A stretch of DNA of 64,000 nucleotides from Moringa oleifera (taxonomy: Eukaryota; Streptophyta; Magnoliopsida; Brassicales; Moringaceae). Both the position numbers and the translations under genes were made by a program. Positions 36,640-48,457 of this stretch are shown piece by piece. The DNA lies in contig JAJFZO010000447.1 in NCBI GenBank assembly GCA_021397835.1, forward strand, positions 372,001 through 436,000. Reading direction: 5' to 3'. Position 1 is the stretch's first letter. Each line of letters opens with the position of its first letter. A model generated the notes under the pieces. That model saw only the letters and a list, made by a program, of their open reading frames with translations. It ran no database searches and had not been told where the DNA came from.

Positions 36640-38129
36640 CGCTGACTACGAGGTACGTATGTTCAAGCCTGTTCAACAAGTGGGTAGAATTAGATCCCAT
36701 CATTCAAAGAAGACAAAAAGAGAGTTTATGAACAAAACGTGCAAAACGTTGAGTTGACGGAAACTGTTAAGAAGGAAATCAAGTGGCTTCATCATTTATT
36801 TATAAGTCTAACTGTCATAGAGTGAAATTCATGTATACCAGAGTACATAGAAATAGTCACGACTGCAAAAGATAGAGACGAAGAATAGAAGTTTGACAAA
36901 AGCGCTTCCTTTCCAATTTGTAGTGAGGGAACAATGAAGGGAAGACTTGACTCGGTACAGATTTCATATCTGGGTTAGGTGTGATGCTGAAAATTTTGCC
37001 ACAAATATCCATTAGGATTGCACTTTTTGAATTAAGAAAAGTCATTACTATATACTTTTATCAAATGGGCACAAATATAAATGTTGTTAAGTATCATATT
37101 GTCCTGTAATTTATATTAAAGTAGTGCCTTATTAATAAAGAAATATATGCAAAGCTTATACCTGGCATATAAAGAGTTTTGGTGCACTTTACTAGTTGAA
37201 AGGCTCTTAGACATGTCTTCCCTATATATGTTCCTCAGCACATATATATCTTAAGTGATCAAGCTGCGTACATCTACAGAGAGAAGGTGATCACTTGTAC
37301 AACATTAAGGAAAGAAACAAAATAAAGAAACATTAACTATATAAATGTCAAAATGAAGTACTACATTAATTTCTTTGGAGCGAGATTGCATTCAATATGG
37401 GTAAAGGGAGAGAAGGTTGATGGCTCTGGTCAAGCCTACTAAGAGGGACCATTTAGATTCCTTCAGATTTGGCAAGATGGAGCTATATCCCTGCTGGAAA
37501 ATACAATGAATATCTGAAGAGATATCAACTATTCACATCAAACAAACTGTTGTTTCGATCATTTAAAACTTTAAATGGTGTGTTAATTTGTCAATTCAGT
37601 AGCCTATGGTCAAATCAGCATTTATCCAGAAGTGTCCCACACGTTTTGGAAGGTCCATAATCAAGTTGTATAGTCTTTGAATCTCCTAACTTGTAAGAAT
37701 GAACTGTGAAGGAAAAATTAGAGTTTAATTAGCAGCTAGGACCACAATGGCATCACATGATCGTAAGTAACGACATAAGTTTATGTTGATAGGCATTAGT
37801 TACTCAGCTGGGTCGTTCAGGGTTTGGGTGTTAATTTAGGCAATCAATAGTAAGAACAATATGCAGCAGTCGATGTCTTCTAAATTAACACACCCATCAA
37901 TTGTATTTAATAAACATTCCCTCCTCTAATGTATGGATTTTACAATGATAATTTTGGACATTAATAAATACAAAAATATCATAACATATTCTACAATATA
38001 TACATATGGACGACGGTACATGATGTGAATCCACTCCAATAATAAATCATAATTAGATGTAAAACGTAAGTATGAGCTAAGGATGACTATATATGTATGC
38101 TTCTAAGCTAAAAACCCTATGAATGGTGA

Positions 38130-38321
38130 CTACTGCAAACCGAGTGAGTGCATGGTTCGTTGGGCAATGATCTTCAGCTGCCAGGCTAAACGTGAGAATA
38201 TAAGACGCTTTACACGTCCTCTCATAGGAGGGAGTGTGCGCTCTCCGCCATGCACTTTTGCTACTCCTGCTTTTAGTTTCTGTGATCGGAAACTGGTGTC
38301 GATCATCCTCTTCTGGTTCAT
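38130..38321 (-). CDS. Small basic plant protein with PPxRGxVKRxIF core (copy B)
   Basis: 63 residues in one exon, the paralogue of 9,913-10,104, with 56 of 63 residues identical. The core LPPMRGRVKRLIFSRLA is preserved except T33M and the edge residue R47W. Other changes are P12R, R19G, A23V, R29T and R63Q. There is no stop or indel. A TATA motif lies about 105-111 bp upstream, preceded by sequence homologous to the copy A promoter. A 193-codon frame overlaps this gene in another frame, but it runs back through the promoter and is not the one shared with the third family member. Function is unknown. Confidence 0.62.
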   Translation of the reverse strand: MNQKRMIDTSFRSQKLKAGVAKVHGGERTLPPMRGRVKRLIFSRLAWQLKIIAQRTMHSLGLQ

Positions 38322-38425
38322 CTATAGGAGACAGTGAGTCAGAGAGAAAGAGTGGAAGAGAGAGATTCGTGGAGAGGGAGCAGGTGGCAGCGGAATGAAT
38401 GACATGGTAGATATGCATGCATGTC

Positions 38426-38432
38426 TTAAATA
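38426..38432 (-). promoter_or_regulatory. TATA box of the copy B small gene
   Basis: The minus strand reads TATTTAA, aligned with the copy A TATA box, and is followed by the same ATGCATGC motif and a pyrimidine-rich leader. The leader is about 35 bases longer than in copy A. Confidence 0.5.
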
Positions 38433-39897
38433 GAGAAACCAAGTCAGAGCCTAGGAAGGCAAGGCTGGATACAACTAGCTGGATACCTGTACCGAAAGAG
38501 ATGAGTTCAAGGTTTAAACCAAGTAATAATGTCGTCTGAAGGTTACAAAAGACTAATAGGGCACTAAGTCTTGATTGCTTTAGATAAGCAAAGGAAGGTC
38601 GTGGAAATTGTATGCAAGAACGTACAGAGACAGTGACCAGTGAGAACAAGTTTGACAATTTTCATCCACAATAAGATAAGCTCAAAATGGTTTACTTTTT
38701 TTGACTTATTGATTGAATTAATTTGCTAAGAAAATCAGGAGGGACGTTTCAGAAGTTGGGCTCCTTCCTTAGTTTCTTGAGAAACAAGGTTTTTTAAAAT
38801 ATATATATAATTTTAAGAAAGAGGGTTCAATTTAGATTTAGATATACATTGATGAAATGAAATGTTCTCTTTTAATCTTTTTTTTTTTTGGGTGTTCCAT
38901 CAATTGAATTATATCATTTAAACTTGATTAATTAAATAGTGAGACTCTTTCTCATTTTCAAATTATTATGCTATCTTGACTTTCACCTTGTTGAGGCTTT
39001 CTTCGAGTTGAAAACATGTTAATTTCTTTGTCTCATAAGAGGAAAAATTAAAAATAAAATATCGTTGACTCAGAAAACATGTCAAAACAGTGCGATCTTG
39101 CAAAAGGACAAACAAAGTTAGTAAGTTGGCCCCGCACAGCTTTCAAGTCGGGGCAAAGTCAACAACCCCCAGCTGGCCCTGAGCCACGAGGTCCTTCATG
39201 AAACATTTATAGCCCTTAATGATCTGCACAACGGGAAACTAACCATAATGGTGTAAAGGTATTGCATATGAATTTCCTGAAATTGAGAGCTTTGTCACCG
39301 ATGTAACAGCTAACAAGGGCAAGACAAGACACACAGACGGACACAAAGGTAGATTAGGAGAAACTTCTGTGAGTTCAATTAGCAATGACGACAAGACAAT
39401 GGAGGGCAAGGGATAACTAATGAGCAGATTATGTCTTCAATACCTTAAATAATATTTACATATTTATTAGATTAATAATATTAATTCTGACAAACAGAAG
39501 CTGACACCATCCATTACGTTCTTCTATTGAATTATATCAATTTAAGGTTTCGTGCTCTTGAAGCTTATCTTTTTAACATGTGATGAATTGAAATTCAGCG
39601 TGAACGACTAAAAGAACTCTACACTAAGTCATCAGTTTTTTAATTTGAAATTTATTTCATCAAGTAACTTAATTTTAAAATCAAAATTTAAATTTAAATT
39701 TAAATTCATTTGAAAGAAATAAAGAAGATAATATATAAAGAATTAGAGAGAGTTTATTTCATTATTTAACTCATTTATTTTCTTTAATTTTCATTTTCTC
39801 TTCAACAAAAAATGTATTTTTGTTTTTTGTTTCAAGTTACTTTCTGAAAATCTTCAAATTATCTTAAGTTACTGCAATTAAAAGTTGAATGTATTGT

Positions 39898-40344
39898 TTA
39901 GTTAATTGATATGATAAAATAAAATTTAAATATTTGATAAAAAAATAAGATATGAAAAATAAATTTACGTATCATAAATAAATTAATTAGTTGTCTCAAT
40001 TTGAAGCATTTTCTCCTCCAGACATAATGAGGGAAGCCAATGTTGGTTTGATATGTGATAATTACGACAAAAACTGTCCCATCAGAGGAAACATCTCCTA
40101 AATTTCTTCTTGCGCTGTGAGTTATGTTGGTGGTGGTGAAGTAGTGACGGGCATTTCGACCTGTAGGACCATTAGATATTTCATTGTCATTACGGTTTTG
40201 TGAGAAAAAGTCCACCACATGCGAAGAATCCACACAACGCAGGGGACCCACGCGTTTTAGCTCGAAGTCCGATGATTTATCAAGTAGCCCAGCCATGGCC
40301 ATGGACATGGTCCAGTAGAATCTTTTATTGAAACTTACATTCAT
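39898..40344 (-). CDS. Unrecognised 148-residue open frame
   Basis: It starts MNVSFNKRFYWTMSMAMAGL at 40,344. Residues 1-105 come from DNA of more balanced composition than the surroundings and look gene-like (LLDKSSDFELKRVGPLRCVD, then NGPTGRNARHYFTTTNI). The last 35 residues (IFHILFFYQIFKF) come from AT-rich DNA and probably read through into intron or spacer. This suggests a first exon or a gene fragment whose splice donor lies near 40,000, but no domain was recognised. It lies just outside duplication copy B. Confidence 0.3.
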   Translation of the reverse strand: MNVSFNKRFYWTMSMAMAGLLDKSSDFELKRVGPLRCVDSSHVVDFFSQNRNDNEISNGPTGRNARHYFTTTNITHSARRNLGDVSSDGTVFVVIITYQTNIGFPHYVWRRKCFKLRQLINLFMIRKFIFHILFFYQIFKFYFIISIN

Positions 40345-41159
40345 ATTACAGATTTTACTCTTTTAATATTGAAGAAAGAAACATGCATGGATCATTTGCT
40401 TTTTTATCTCATGGGTTAAATAATACTCAATAGATCACTGTACGTGAAAGCGTTTTGGTACAACCAAATATGATATTTCCCAAGGAGGAAAGCCTAATTA
40501 GTTGCATAATGAAGGGTGCTATTGTTTAAACTGGTGATTGAATAAGTCATCCTTCCGTTGATTAGGGAATTAAGTATGCAACACGTTATTAAGTTAAGCA
40601 TTATCTTTGGATGGGAAAACGCAAAAGAGGTTTAAAGTGGTTGAAATGCCTTGTATAAAAAGGATAACAAAAGTTCATAACAAAGAAATTTTACTTGATT
40701 AAAAAGATATAACAAGTAACAAACATAATACTGTTCCAATTTTTCTTTATATATTGTGTTTATAACATTGGCACAGTTTATGGAAGACTTAAGAAAGGTT
40801 ACGAACTTCGTTGATATTTATTAGAGAAAGAATACCACCGAGAAGAGAGGCAATTGTACCAGTTGAAACACGAGTAGACCTAGTGTGCCCTATTGAAGTA
40901 GTTTTTGACGTTACTCCACAATTCGATCAGTTCGCCTTCTTATAAGAACATATGCTAGAATTTTAATAAAATGATGCATAACATGTAGGAACACCAACGT
41001 TGTTAGGTGTCCATTGAGCACCAAGTGCCGAGCAAAGGGAGAGTGAATAAGCCAAAATAATCACTTGACAAATGAAGGTTCCAATAGGGTTAATGACACA
41101 CTATCCCCTCAAAGGGCAAAAGAGTAAATCATTTTGATGAGTAGTTTAAAAAGGTTGGT
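40345..41159. other. Spacer left of the Gypsy fragment
   Basis: No feature could be defined. It may include a decayed 5' end of the following Gypsy element, but no LTR pair or primer site was found. Confidence 0.35.
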
Positions 41160-43102
41160 GGAAAGCAAAAAGAAGTGGAGAACGACAATTATGGCCCCCA
41201 ACTTTAATTCTCAAGCGTGACCTTGAATGAACCAATATCAAAATATTTGAGGATCTAACAGATTGAACAATACAATGGTAATGAGGACTTAAAAGATCAT
41301 TTGGACAAATACTGTAGCATGATGCTCACGTATAGAATGTTAGACGCTACTCTTTACAAGGCATTACCCAACAACCTTGATGGTTACAACTCATGATTGG
41401 TATGCCTCCCTCCACACTGTTGACATAGGGAGTTTATGTTAGACATCACAACTTTTTTGTGGGCATTTTAGTTATAGTTGACGTAGCAAAAAGTTTGTGA
41501 ATGATCTACTTACGATCCGATAAGGCCATGAAGAGTCCTGAAAAGTCACATTTCTAGATTCAATGGTGGAGCCTTGCAGGTTGATTTATTACAAGATTTA
41601 GTTGCAATGATGGCCATTATGGAAAGGCTCCAAGTGGTTTCTTCTTCGAGTTTTTATGCAGGGAGCTTATCATGATATGGCCAAACTATTAGTTATGGTA
41701 GAAAGATATATGAAAGCGAGGAAAGTAGTAAGAAGAAGAGAGAGGCAAAGGGACCTTTTTCCTAGAAAAAGGACGAACATCGAAGATAAGGGAAAAGATT
41801 ATAGATAAGGAATAGACTATTCGTAATAAACCCTTGATTGAGTACCTCTTGAACTAAGGTGTTGATAGTGAGCCAACACTAAAGAGTATGGCCACTCTCG
41901 TAACCATGAGAGATCACATAAAATACTATGATTTCCATCGTTGTGGGCATGACATAAAGGTATGTAAGGAATTATAAGAGGGAATCGAATCATTGATTCA
42001 ACAAGGGTACTTAAGTCAATATGTTAGTAGAATTTAGACATTGGTCTTATGCATAATTTGAACAGGATCCCAAACATATGGAGGTAATAGAGGGTAACTT
42101 AATAGACTTGATATTTTCACTAAACAGTGTAGTAGAAGTCATCATTGGTTAGTCGACCTATAAGTATGTCCAAATGTCAGGTAAAATAGCATTTTCCATA
42201 AAGGTAAGAAGCCAAGGGGAGCTCTGAAAGGAGTCATCATAAACTTGTTTAATAAATAGTTGTATGGAGTTCAAGTCCGTCATGATGACGCATGGGTTAT
42301 GAGCATAGTTTCATTGTAAATTTTGAAATAGCCAAGGACCCGATAAATAATGAAAGCACGACAAATGTCCTTTATGAGTTAGCAATCATATAGATAAAGC
42401 TATCAAAACATAAACTACAGCCATTTAACACCAACTTAATTTGATTTGAAGGGTAGAAGTGATAGTTGAAGCAATCATCAACCTTTTCTAAAATGTAAGG
42501 TCTCCACCTAAACAAGTTCACGTGATAATTGAGTTTTTAGTACTCAAGAAACCTTCCATATATATTAGAAGTTTAAGAAGACTAAGATTGGATGCCTTGA
42601 GAAGTGATGTCTACCTACCACTTACTGATATATTTCTCAATCCCATTTGTAATAGAGAAATGCACGGTCATCAGCAAATTACACAGTAATGCTTTGTTGA
42701 AATCCTTAGCCAAAGAAAAGTAATGAAAGAAAGAAATGTATCCATTGATGAAGCTGATTTGATGAAGATAAAGAAATTCGCATAGTTCACCTAATAAAGG
42801 AGTTAGAGACGATAAGGAGTCCCCAAGTAAAAAGATCGAGATTCAAAAATAATTCTTTAAACAGGGTAAAGAAAAGTTATTTCATTTCCTATGAAGCAAC
42901 TCGGATGTGTTTGCCTAGCCGGTCATCATGCGTAAGCTCAGCATAGTTGTCAAGTATAAACTAATGAGGCAAAGAAGAGAAGTTTTGCTATAGAAGGCAA
43001 AAAGCTATCAAGGTGAAAATACAAAAGTTACTAGATGAAGACTTATGAGGTCCATCCATTACTTAGAGTGGTTTTTCAATATAGTGCTTGTCAAAAGGTA
43101 AG

Positions 43103-43670
43103 TGTTGTAATTCAAGCAGCGTCAAACCAAATCTTGAACACTTATTGATCAATTATCTTACTCAAAAATCATCAAAATGAGCAAAAAAAGTTAATCAACT
43201 TGTAATATTCACAAAGAAATATATATTCATATAGTATTTTTGCAGAAAAAATAAGAATGCACTCAGTAATTAGCAAATAAAATTCTACCCAAACAATAAA
43301 TGATACCCCTCAAATATAAAATTCTACCCAAACAATAAATGATACCCCTCAAATATTTTATAGATTAACTCAATTCTAAGTGGCTTATCAATGCTATGTT
43401 ATAATCTCTTGGTGAATTCTTCTCTATTCCTCTCAATTTGATCAAAAAATATATACTATTACTCTAGCATAACCAGCTTTTATATTGGTTTGCAGGATAC
43501 TCTGGTTGGCGTAAACTAACTAAAGTCTATCTAGCAACTTCATTAATACATTTAAAGTCTCTTAATTGGTTCTACAACTTATTAAATCCAATTAGGCCAA
43601 CTACATCTGAGCAAAACAATAATGCTTTCATTTTTTTTTTGGTAATTTTGCTGAATCATTTTCAGCAACA
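43103..43670. mobile_element. Solo LTR, 568 bp, inside the Gypsy RT
   Basis: It begins TGTTGTAATTC and ends TTTCAGCAACA, so it has TGTTG...CAACA ends. It is flanked by perfect 5-bp target repeats GTAAG at 43,098-43,102 and 43,671-43,675. Removing it and one GTAAG restores the continuity of the surrounding RT-like reading. No internal region remains, so it is probably the product of recombination between the two LTRs of an element of unknown superfamily. A perfect 39-bp tandem duplication lies inside. Confidence 0.88.
43278..43355. repeat. Perfect 39-bp tandem duplication
   Basis: TAAAATTCTACCCAAACAAT followed by AAATGATACCCCTCAAATA occurs at 43,278-43,316 and again at 43,317-43,355 without a mismatch, so the duplication is recent compared with the decay around it. 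Confidence 0.95.
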
Positions 43671-44225
43671 GTAAGTAGGCCATGGTAAAGTGTGTAGATT
43701 TCATAAATTTAAATAAAGTGTGTCCCAAAAATATTTTCTCACTCCCTAAGATCGACTAACTCATAAACAACATCATCAAATACAAGACTTTGAGTTTCAT
43801 GTATGCCTTCTTTGGCTATAATCATATAAGGATAAGGAATGAACATCTTTTACCAATGATATGGGTACATTTTATTTGAAAGTGATACCATGTCATTCGA
43901 AGAATGTTAGGGCGACATGCTAGATGCTTGTCTTATAAATTTTCTAAAGCAAAATTAGAAGAAATGTATAAGCGTATGTAAATCATATGATTGAGTCTTG
44001 AGAAAAGTGACCACCTCAATGACTTAGAAGAGACATTAATTTCAAAAGATACAACATACGTGAAGTTGAATCCTAAAAAGTGAGCATTCAAGGTTACTTC
44101 AAAAATTGTTTTGGGGTTATGATAACCTATCGAGGTATCGAGGCTAATTCGAAAAAAAAAATAGATGCCATTCTAAATATACTGGCTCCCAAATCAATCA
44201 AGGATGTACCGTTGAGAAAATGAAT

Positions 44226-45272
44226 TAGAAAAAAAAGTTTTTTTAAAAAAAAAAGTGCTATAGATTTACTCTCTATTGAAGAATCTCACATCTAAAGGAA
44301 TAACTTTCTTAAGTTATATATAACGTGTGAAATTCTAAATGGTTTTAGGCCCTAAGGGCCTCATTTTTGTAGAAAAGGGAAAGCTAGGCTCATTAAGGTC
44401 CACCACACACATGCACATGTCGTCACCATTATAGTCCGGTCATGCTCAGTCTCGTTTAAGTTCAGGCAGCATCTATATATATATTTTTTAAGAAAACAAA
44501 TAAAATTATTTATATTTTATGGACCTAGTTAGCACAACCACATCAGCTTCAACTCGTCACCTCAATATGTTAAACTGGGTCTTTAATTGTTAACGCATCA
44601 GCCTTTTAAAATAAGTTATTTGCCCACCAACATACCAGATACAACCACCTTGCTTGATCATACAGCGATGTGGCAGAGTAGAAGGAGTCTTTACCATGTG
44701 GTGCAAATGTAAGCACATAGGTGGCACTATTGGAACTCCCCTTCCCATGAAAGTCTCATTCGTATACACTATAAATACCCCTTCAGATCTTTCTCAATTC
44801 ACACCAAAGCATTTAGATTTCCCCTCTTCTCTTTTCCCACCATTTCTTATATTTTCTTAATTTTGAGTTTTTATTTTTTAAAAAAAATCTTAATTTTTAC
44901 TTTTTATTTATTATTTTAATTCCAAGTAATATGAAGAATGTACATCAATTTTGGTTTCTTATCGTTCATAGGAGATCCGAGGTAGAAATTCTAAGTTTTT
45001 TAATCTTAGGAATGATGGGGCTACAAATTGCTACACATTAAGGGGTAAAGCCACAAAATGTCTTAAAGAGAATGATCTAGTTCGCAACTTAGCCAACTAA
45101 AAATTTGTTAGTATCTTTCCTGTTTGTTATTTACTTTAGGAAGCTATGCTTTGCAATAATTTTAATAAGACGTTGAGATTACATTTGAAGATTACATTTG
45201 AATAAGGCCTTGAGATCGAGTATTATATGAAAGAAAGAATGGAAGAAGGTCATTCTTGCTTGAAACATTAAA

Positions 45273-45311
<39 letters not shown>

Positions 45312-45679
45312 AATAGAAAAGAGAAAAGAGAAAAAAAAAAGAAAGAAAGAAAAAGATAGAGGAAGAGAAAAAAAAAAGGAAAAAAATAATCATTGCATTT
45401 GCATGCATACATGGACATTACATACATTTCATTTCAATAAAGCATGAAAAGAAAAGAGTAGAGAGAGGAAAGAGAGAAGAAAGAAAAGAAACAAAAAAGA
45501 CAAAAAAAAGCAAGAAATCATTAAAAAGAAAAATTAAGATTATTTAGAGTCGTCATTAGATAGACTATTTAATGATATGAGAATCACATTGCTTAGATGG
45601 ACTTTTTTTTTTTTTTTTTGGTATAAGAATTACATATGTTCCTAGAGTCCCCTTTATATCGGTAATTTAGCTTTCTTAA
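44226..45679. other. Noncoding DNA with an LTR-like promoter and microsatellites
   Basis: CTATAAATACCCC at 44,769-44,781 followed by a pyrimidine-rich leader resembles the promoter of an LTR or gene, but no protein frame follows. A compound (AT)n(AG)n microsatellite is at 45,273-45,311, and purine-rich low-complexity DNA continues to about 45,520. Short open frames here are low-complexity artefacts. Confidence 0.4.
45273..45311. repeat. Compound (AT)8(AG)11 microsatellite
   Basis: Alternating AT from 45,273 to 45,288 passes directly into AG repeats to about 45,310. It is followed by impure GA-rich sequence. Confidence 0.95.
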
Positions 45680-46005
45680 GTATCAAAGATGTTATTGAAT
45701 TAAACATTTTAAATTTCTTAAGTGTTAAAGCCATTATTAAACGAAACATTTTAGATTCAAATATCAAAGCCATTATTGAATAGAGCATTTTAGATTTGGA
45801 AGTATTAAAGTTGTTATTGAATGGAGCATTTTAGATTCATTATATCAAAACCATTTTTTCTAAATGTCAAAGTCATCGTTGGATGAATAATTTTACATTT
45901 CTAAGTAATAAAGCCATTATAAAATGAAATATTTTAGATTTTATTATTATCAAAACCGTTATTAAACAAAGCATTGTCATTATTAAGTGGAACCTCTTAA
46001 ATGTT
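45680..46005. repeat. Degenerate tandem repeat, about 40-bp unit, seven copies
   Basis: The unit is roughly TATCAAAGCCATTATTGAAT followed by RGAGCATTTTAGATTT. Copies start near 45,680, 45,723, 45,761, 45,800, 45,860, 45,906 and 45,948. The copies are heavily diverged and the last is truncated. No protein frame runs through it. Confidence 0.8.
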
Positions 46006-47800
46006 ATAGCCTTTGAAAAACCAAATCATTAAGGTTATTCATTGTTTAGTTTCAGCAAGTGTACGGATAAATTTAAAGAAAAAAATAAAACAAGAAAAAA
46101 TACCAAAACAAAACAAAAAGAGAAACAAACAAAACAAAACAAAATGAAAGAGGGGGAAAAAAAGACTCGTATAAGTTGAACAGAGCAATGAGGCATAAGT
46201 GCACCAATTTTGGAAGCAAAATGTGGTCTATTTAATCTTTGTTCAATTTCTAATTCTCGAAAATAAACAAAGACGAATAGCTATCGACACCTAACATTGT
46301 CTTATGAAAGAATCACGAAGTTAGAGTTAACTGTTTTAAGGAAAATGAATGAAAATGAGGGATTAACCATTAGGATATAGTTAGGATTTGTTAAAGCTTA
46401 AATTTTAGGATTTTTTTTTAAAAAAGAAAAAAAAAAGATAGTGATAAGTTATTGCACATAAAGTATCAGCTTGTTGCCTTTGTAAAATAAAACAAAATAA
46501 AAAATTTTCACCTTCACCAAAGGTTTATAAATGCCTAACTTAGCTAAGGGTTCAAGGATCTTTTTTATTTTTTGGAGAGGGGTAGGGAGAAGAGACTTTT
46601 GGGTGTAGGGATTTTAAGCAAAAATATAAAAGGTGGTAGGGAAGGCAAAAAGTTTTCTTCATCAATTCCCCTTTTTTTCTTTATCATTTGGCCACTCTTA
46701 AGCCTTTTTCTCCTTTCTCTTGAAAGCTCTCCAACTGCGTTACTTCTTTTCCTCATCACAATTATTAAGACTTCACTTAAAAGGTAATTTTCTTCAATTT
46801 TATTCTTAGGCTATTTTGAATCTATTTCAGTTATAAGTTTATACATTTTTTTATGAATGTTTACTTAAATGTGTTTTTATTAGGCTAATGCTTCATTGAT
46901 AATATTTTTACTTCTTGTGTGGAAACCATTTATCTAATGTTTGGTTATTATCAATTTCTTTTTGATATTTCATGGGTGAGTTAATATTTTGATGGATTTT
47001 AAGGTTTTTAAGTATGAAAGTATGGGTCGCAAAAAGAAAAAAGAACCATGATGTATGTGTAAAGGGTCTCGTGAGGTAAGAGAAGAGAGCAAAAAAAGAA
47101 AGAAGAATAGAATGAAAGAAAAAAAGGATGGAAGAGAGCACTTATATGAGAGGGAAGGATGATTTTTGGTCAATTACAAGAAGAAGACTTACATTTTGTA
47201 TATGGTCTCAAATTGGGATCTATAAAAAAATTATATCTATTTGAAACTTATATTTTTATTAGATTCTCAGTATGGGATTTCTATTTATAACTTTTATTAA
47301 CATTAACGGTTTTATGCATGCAAGTAATGTGCATGCGATTTTACTTGTGCAATTACCCTAACACCCCTTTAAATACTATTGAAACAAAGAAAATATTCTT
47401 TCTTCTCATTTTATTCAAATATTTATATTTTATATTTTTTAGTAAGTTTAATAAGAAGAAAGAATAGTTTATTTATTTTGATAGTGTTTTAAAAGAGTGT
47501 TTGAGTAATTGTACAAGTAAACATCACAAGCACATTATGTGTGTACGTAAAAACATTAATATTAATAAAAATTGTAGACAAAAATCTTACATTGAAGAAC
47601 CTAACAAAATTGTATGTCTCAAATAGATATAATTTTTGTACAAGTCATAATTTTAGATTGTGAACAAAATGCATGACTCATTAATGTAATTAGCTTGTGA
47701 CTTTTTAAAATGAGAACTTATTTTCTTTTGATTCATTTGAATTTTAATTATATTTTCAAAAGTGATTCAAAATTTGAAACTATGAAATTCTTTCAATCTT
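46006..47800. other. Noncoding, low-complexity DNA
   Basis: There is a TATA-like TTTATAAATGCC near 46,524 with a pyrimidine-rich stretch following, and an exon-like end (AAAAGGTAATTTTC) near 46,780. These could be remains of a retrotransposon LTR and leader, but no coding sequence was recognised. The open frames at 46,565-46,787 and 46,908-47,173 are Leu/Phe/Ser- or Lys-rich artefacts. Confidence 0.35.
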
Positions 47801-48059
47801 ATTTTAATTAAATTTCTTATAAATTTCAAAGACAAAAAGCTATTTTCTTTGGAGTCTTTAAGGATATGAAGAACTTTCGATTGATTTTCATATTTTAAAA
47901 GTGTTTTTAAAAATAAGAATATTTGACTTTTTAAGGATATGAAAAAAATCTTTAAAAAGTGATTTTCATGTTTTTAATATAAAATTATTTTAAAATAAAA
48001 TAAAATATTTTAAGTTTTTTATTTTTTAATATAAAAATTATTTCAAAAAAATTATTTTC

Positions 48060-48410
48060 TTTTCTTTGAGATTATAAGGAAATCATGTGAAAGAAATTTT
48101 TATATTCTGTCATAAAAATTTTTTTAAAATAATATAATATAATTTTTTTGAGATTATGTAAAAATATCAAGGTTTCAACCTTTATATTCTCTCATAAAAA
48201 ATGCTTTAAAATATAAAATATTTTTTTATTTTCTTAAGATTATGAAAAATCATGAAGAGAGAAATCGTCATATCATTTAATGAAAATTTTTTATTTTTTC
48301 AAAAATAAAAATGTATTTTATTTTCTTATGGGACTCTAAGAAAATCTTAGAAGAAAAATCTTCATATTCTTTAATAAAAATGTTTTCCAAAAAAATAAAA
48401 ATATTTTGTT
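48060..48410. repeat. Degenerate tandem repeat, about 90-bp unit
   Basis: Copies start near 48,066, 48,150, 48,235 and 48,330. Each has GAGATTATRARRAAATCATG, then TTTATATTCTYTCATAAAAA, then TGTTTT. A more decayed copy may extend left to about 47,810. Confidence 0.6.
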
Positions 48411-48457
48411 TGCATTTGCATGTTTCAAATTTATTTTTATTTTTAATTAATAAAATT

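Larger units (their letters stand above)
36640..39710. repeat. Segmental duplication, copy B (partner 7,870-11,340)
   Basis: Collinear with copy A in the same orientation. It lacks the MITE, having an intact ATCAAGTT site at 37,660-37,667, and lacks the extra 100-bp unit. It carries its own private sequence between about 37,780 and 38,030. One noncoding block at 37,445-37,479 is identical over about 34 bases to 8,761-8,795 although neighbouring sequence has diverged. Confidence 0.85.
41160..44225 (+). pseudogene. Decayed Tat-like Ty3/Gypsy fragment, gag to RT
   Basis: The gag region reads KDHLDKYCSMMLTYRMLDAT at 41,296-41,355 and SHISRFNGGALQVDLLQDL with AMMAIMERLQ at 41,547-41,637. A zinc-knuckle segment KYYDFHRCGHDIKVCKEL is at about 41,920-41,972. 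A protease start with VRHDDAWVMSIV is near 42,280. RT begins with SDVFA near 42,900 and HYLEWFFNIVLVK to 43,096. It is interrupted by the solo LTR and resumes at 43,676 through TNDMGTFYLKVIP to MITYRGIEANSKKKIDAIL and PKSIKDV near 44,210. Stops occur every few dozen codons. RNase H, integrase and both LTRs are absent. The Tat-like assignment rests on remembered family words, not a search. Confidence 0.82.

Noticed and set aside
38077..38658. A 193-codon minus-strand open frame covering the copy B small gene
   Set aside because: It runs through the TATA box and leader. Copy A does not preserve its length or start, and its frame is not the one that matches the third family member.
40770..40860. 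Gag-like phrase FMEDLRKVTNFVDIY left of the Tat-like fragment
   Set aside because: It would be out of the expected gag order and is too short to separate from chance.
45179..45447. Open frames on both strands rich in Lys/Glu/Arg or Leu/Phe/Ser
   Set aside because: They are produced by the AT/AG microsatellite and adjoining purine-rich DNA.
46565..47173. Several 64-77 codon frames on both strands
   Set aside because: They are low-complexity (Ser/Leu/Phe or Lys/Arg), overlap one another on opposite strands, and have no domain.
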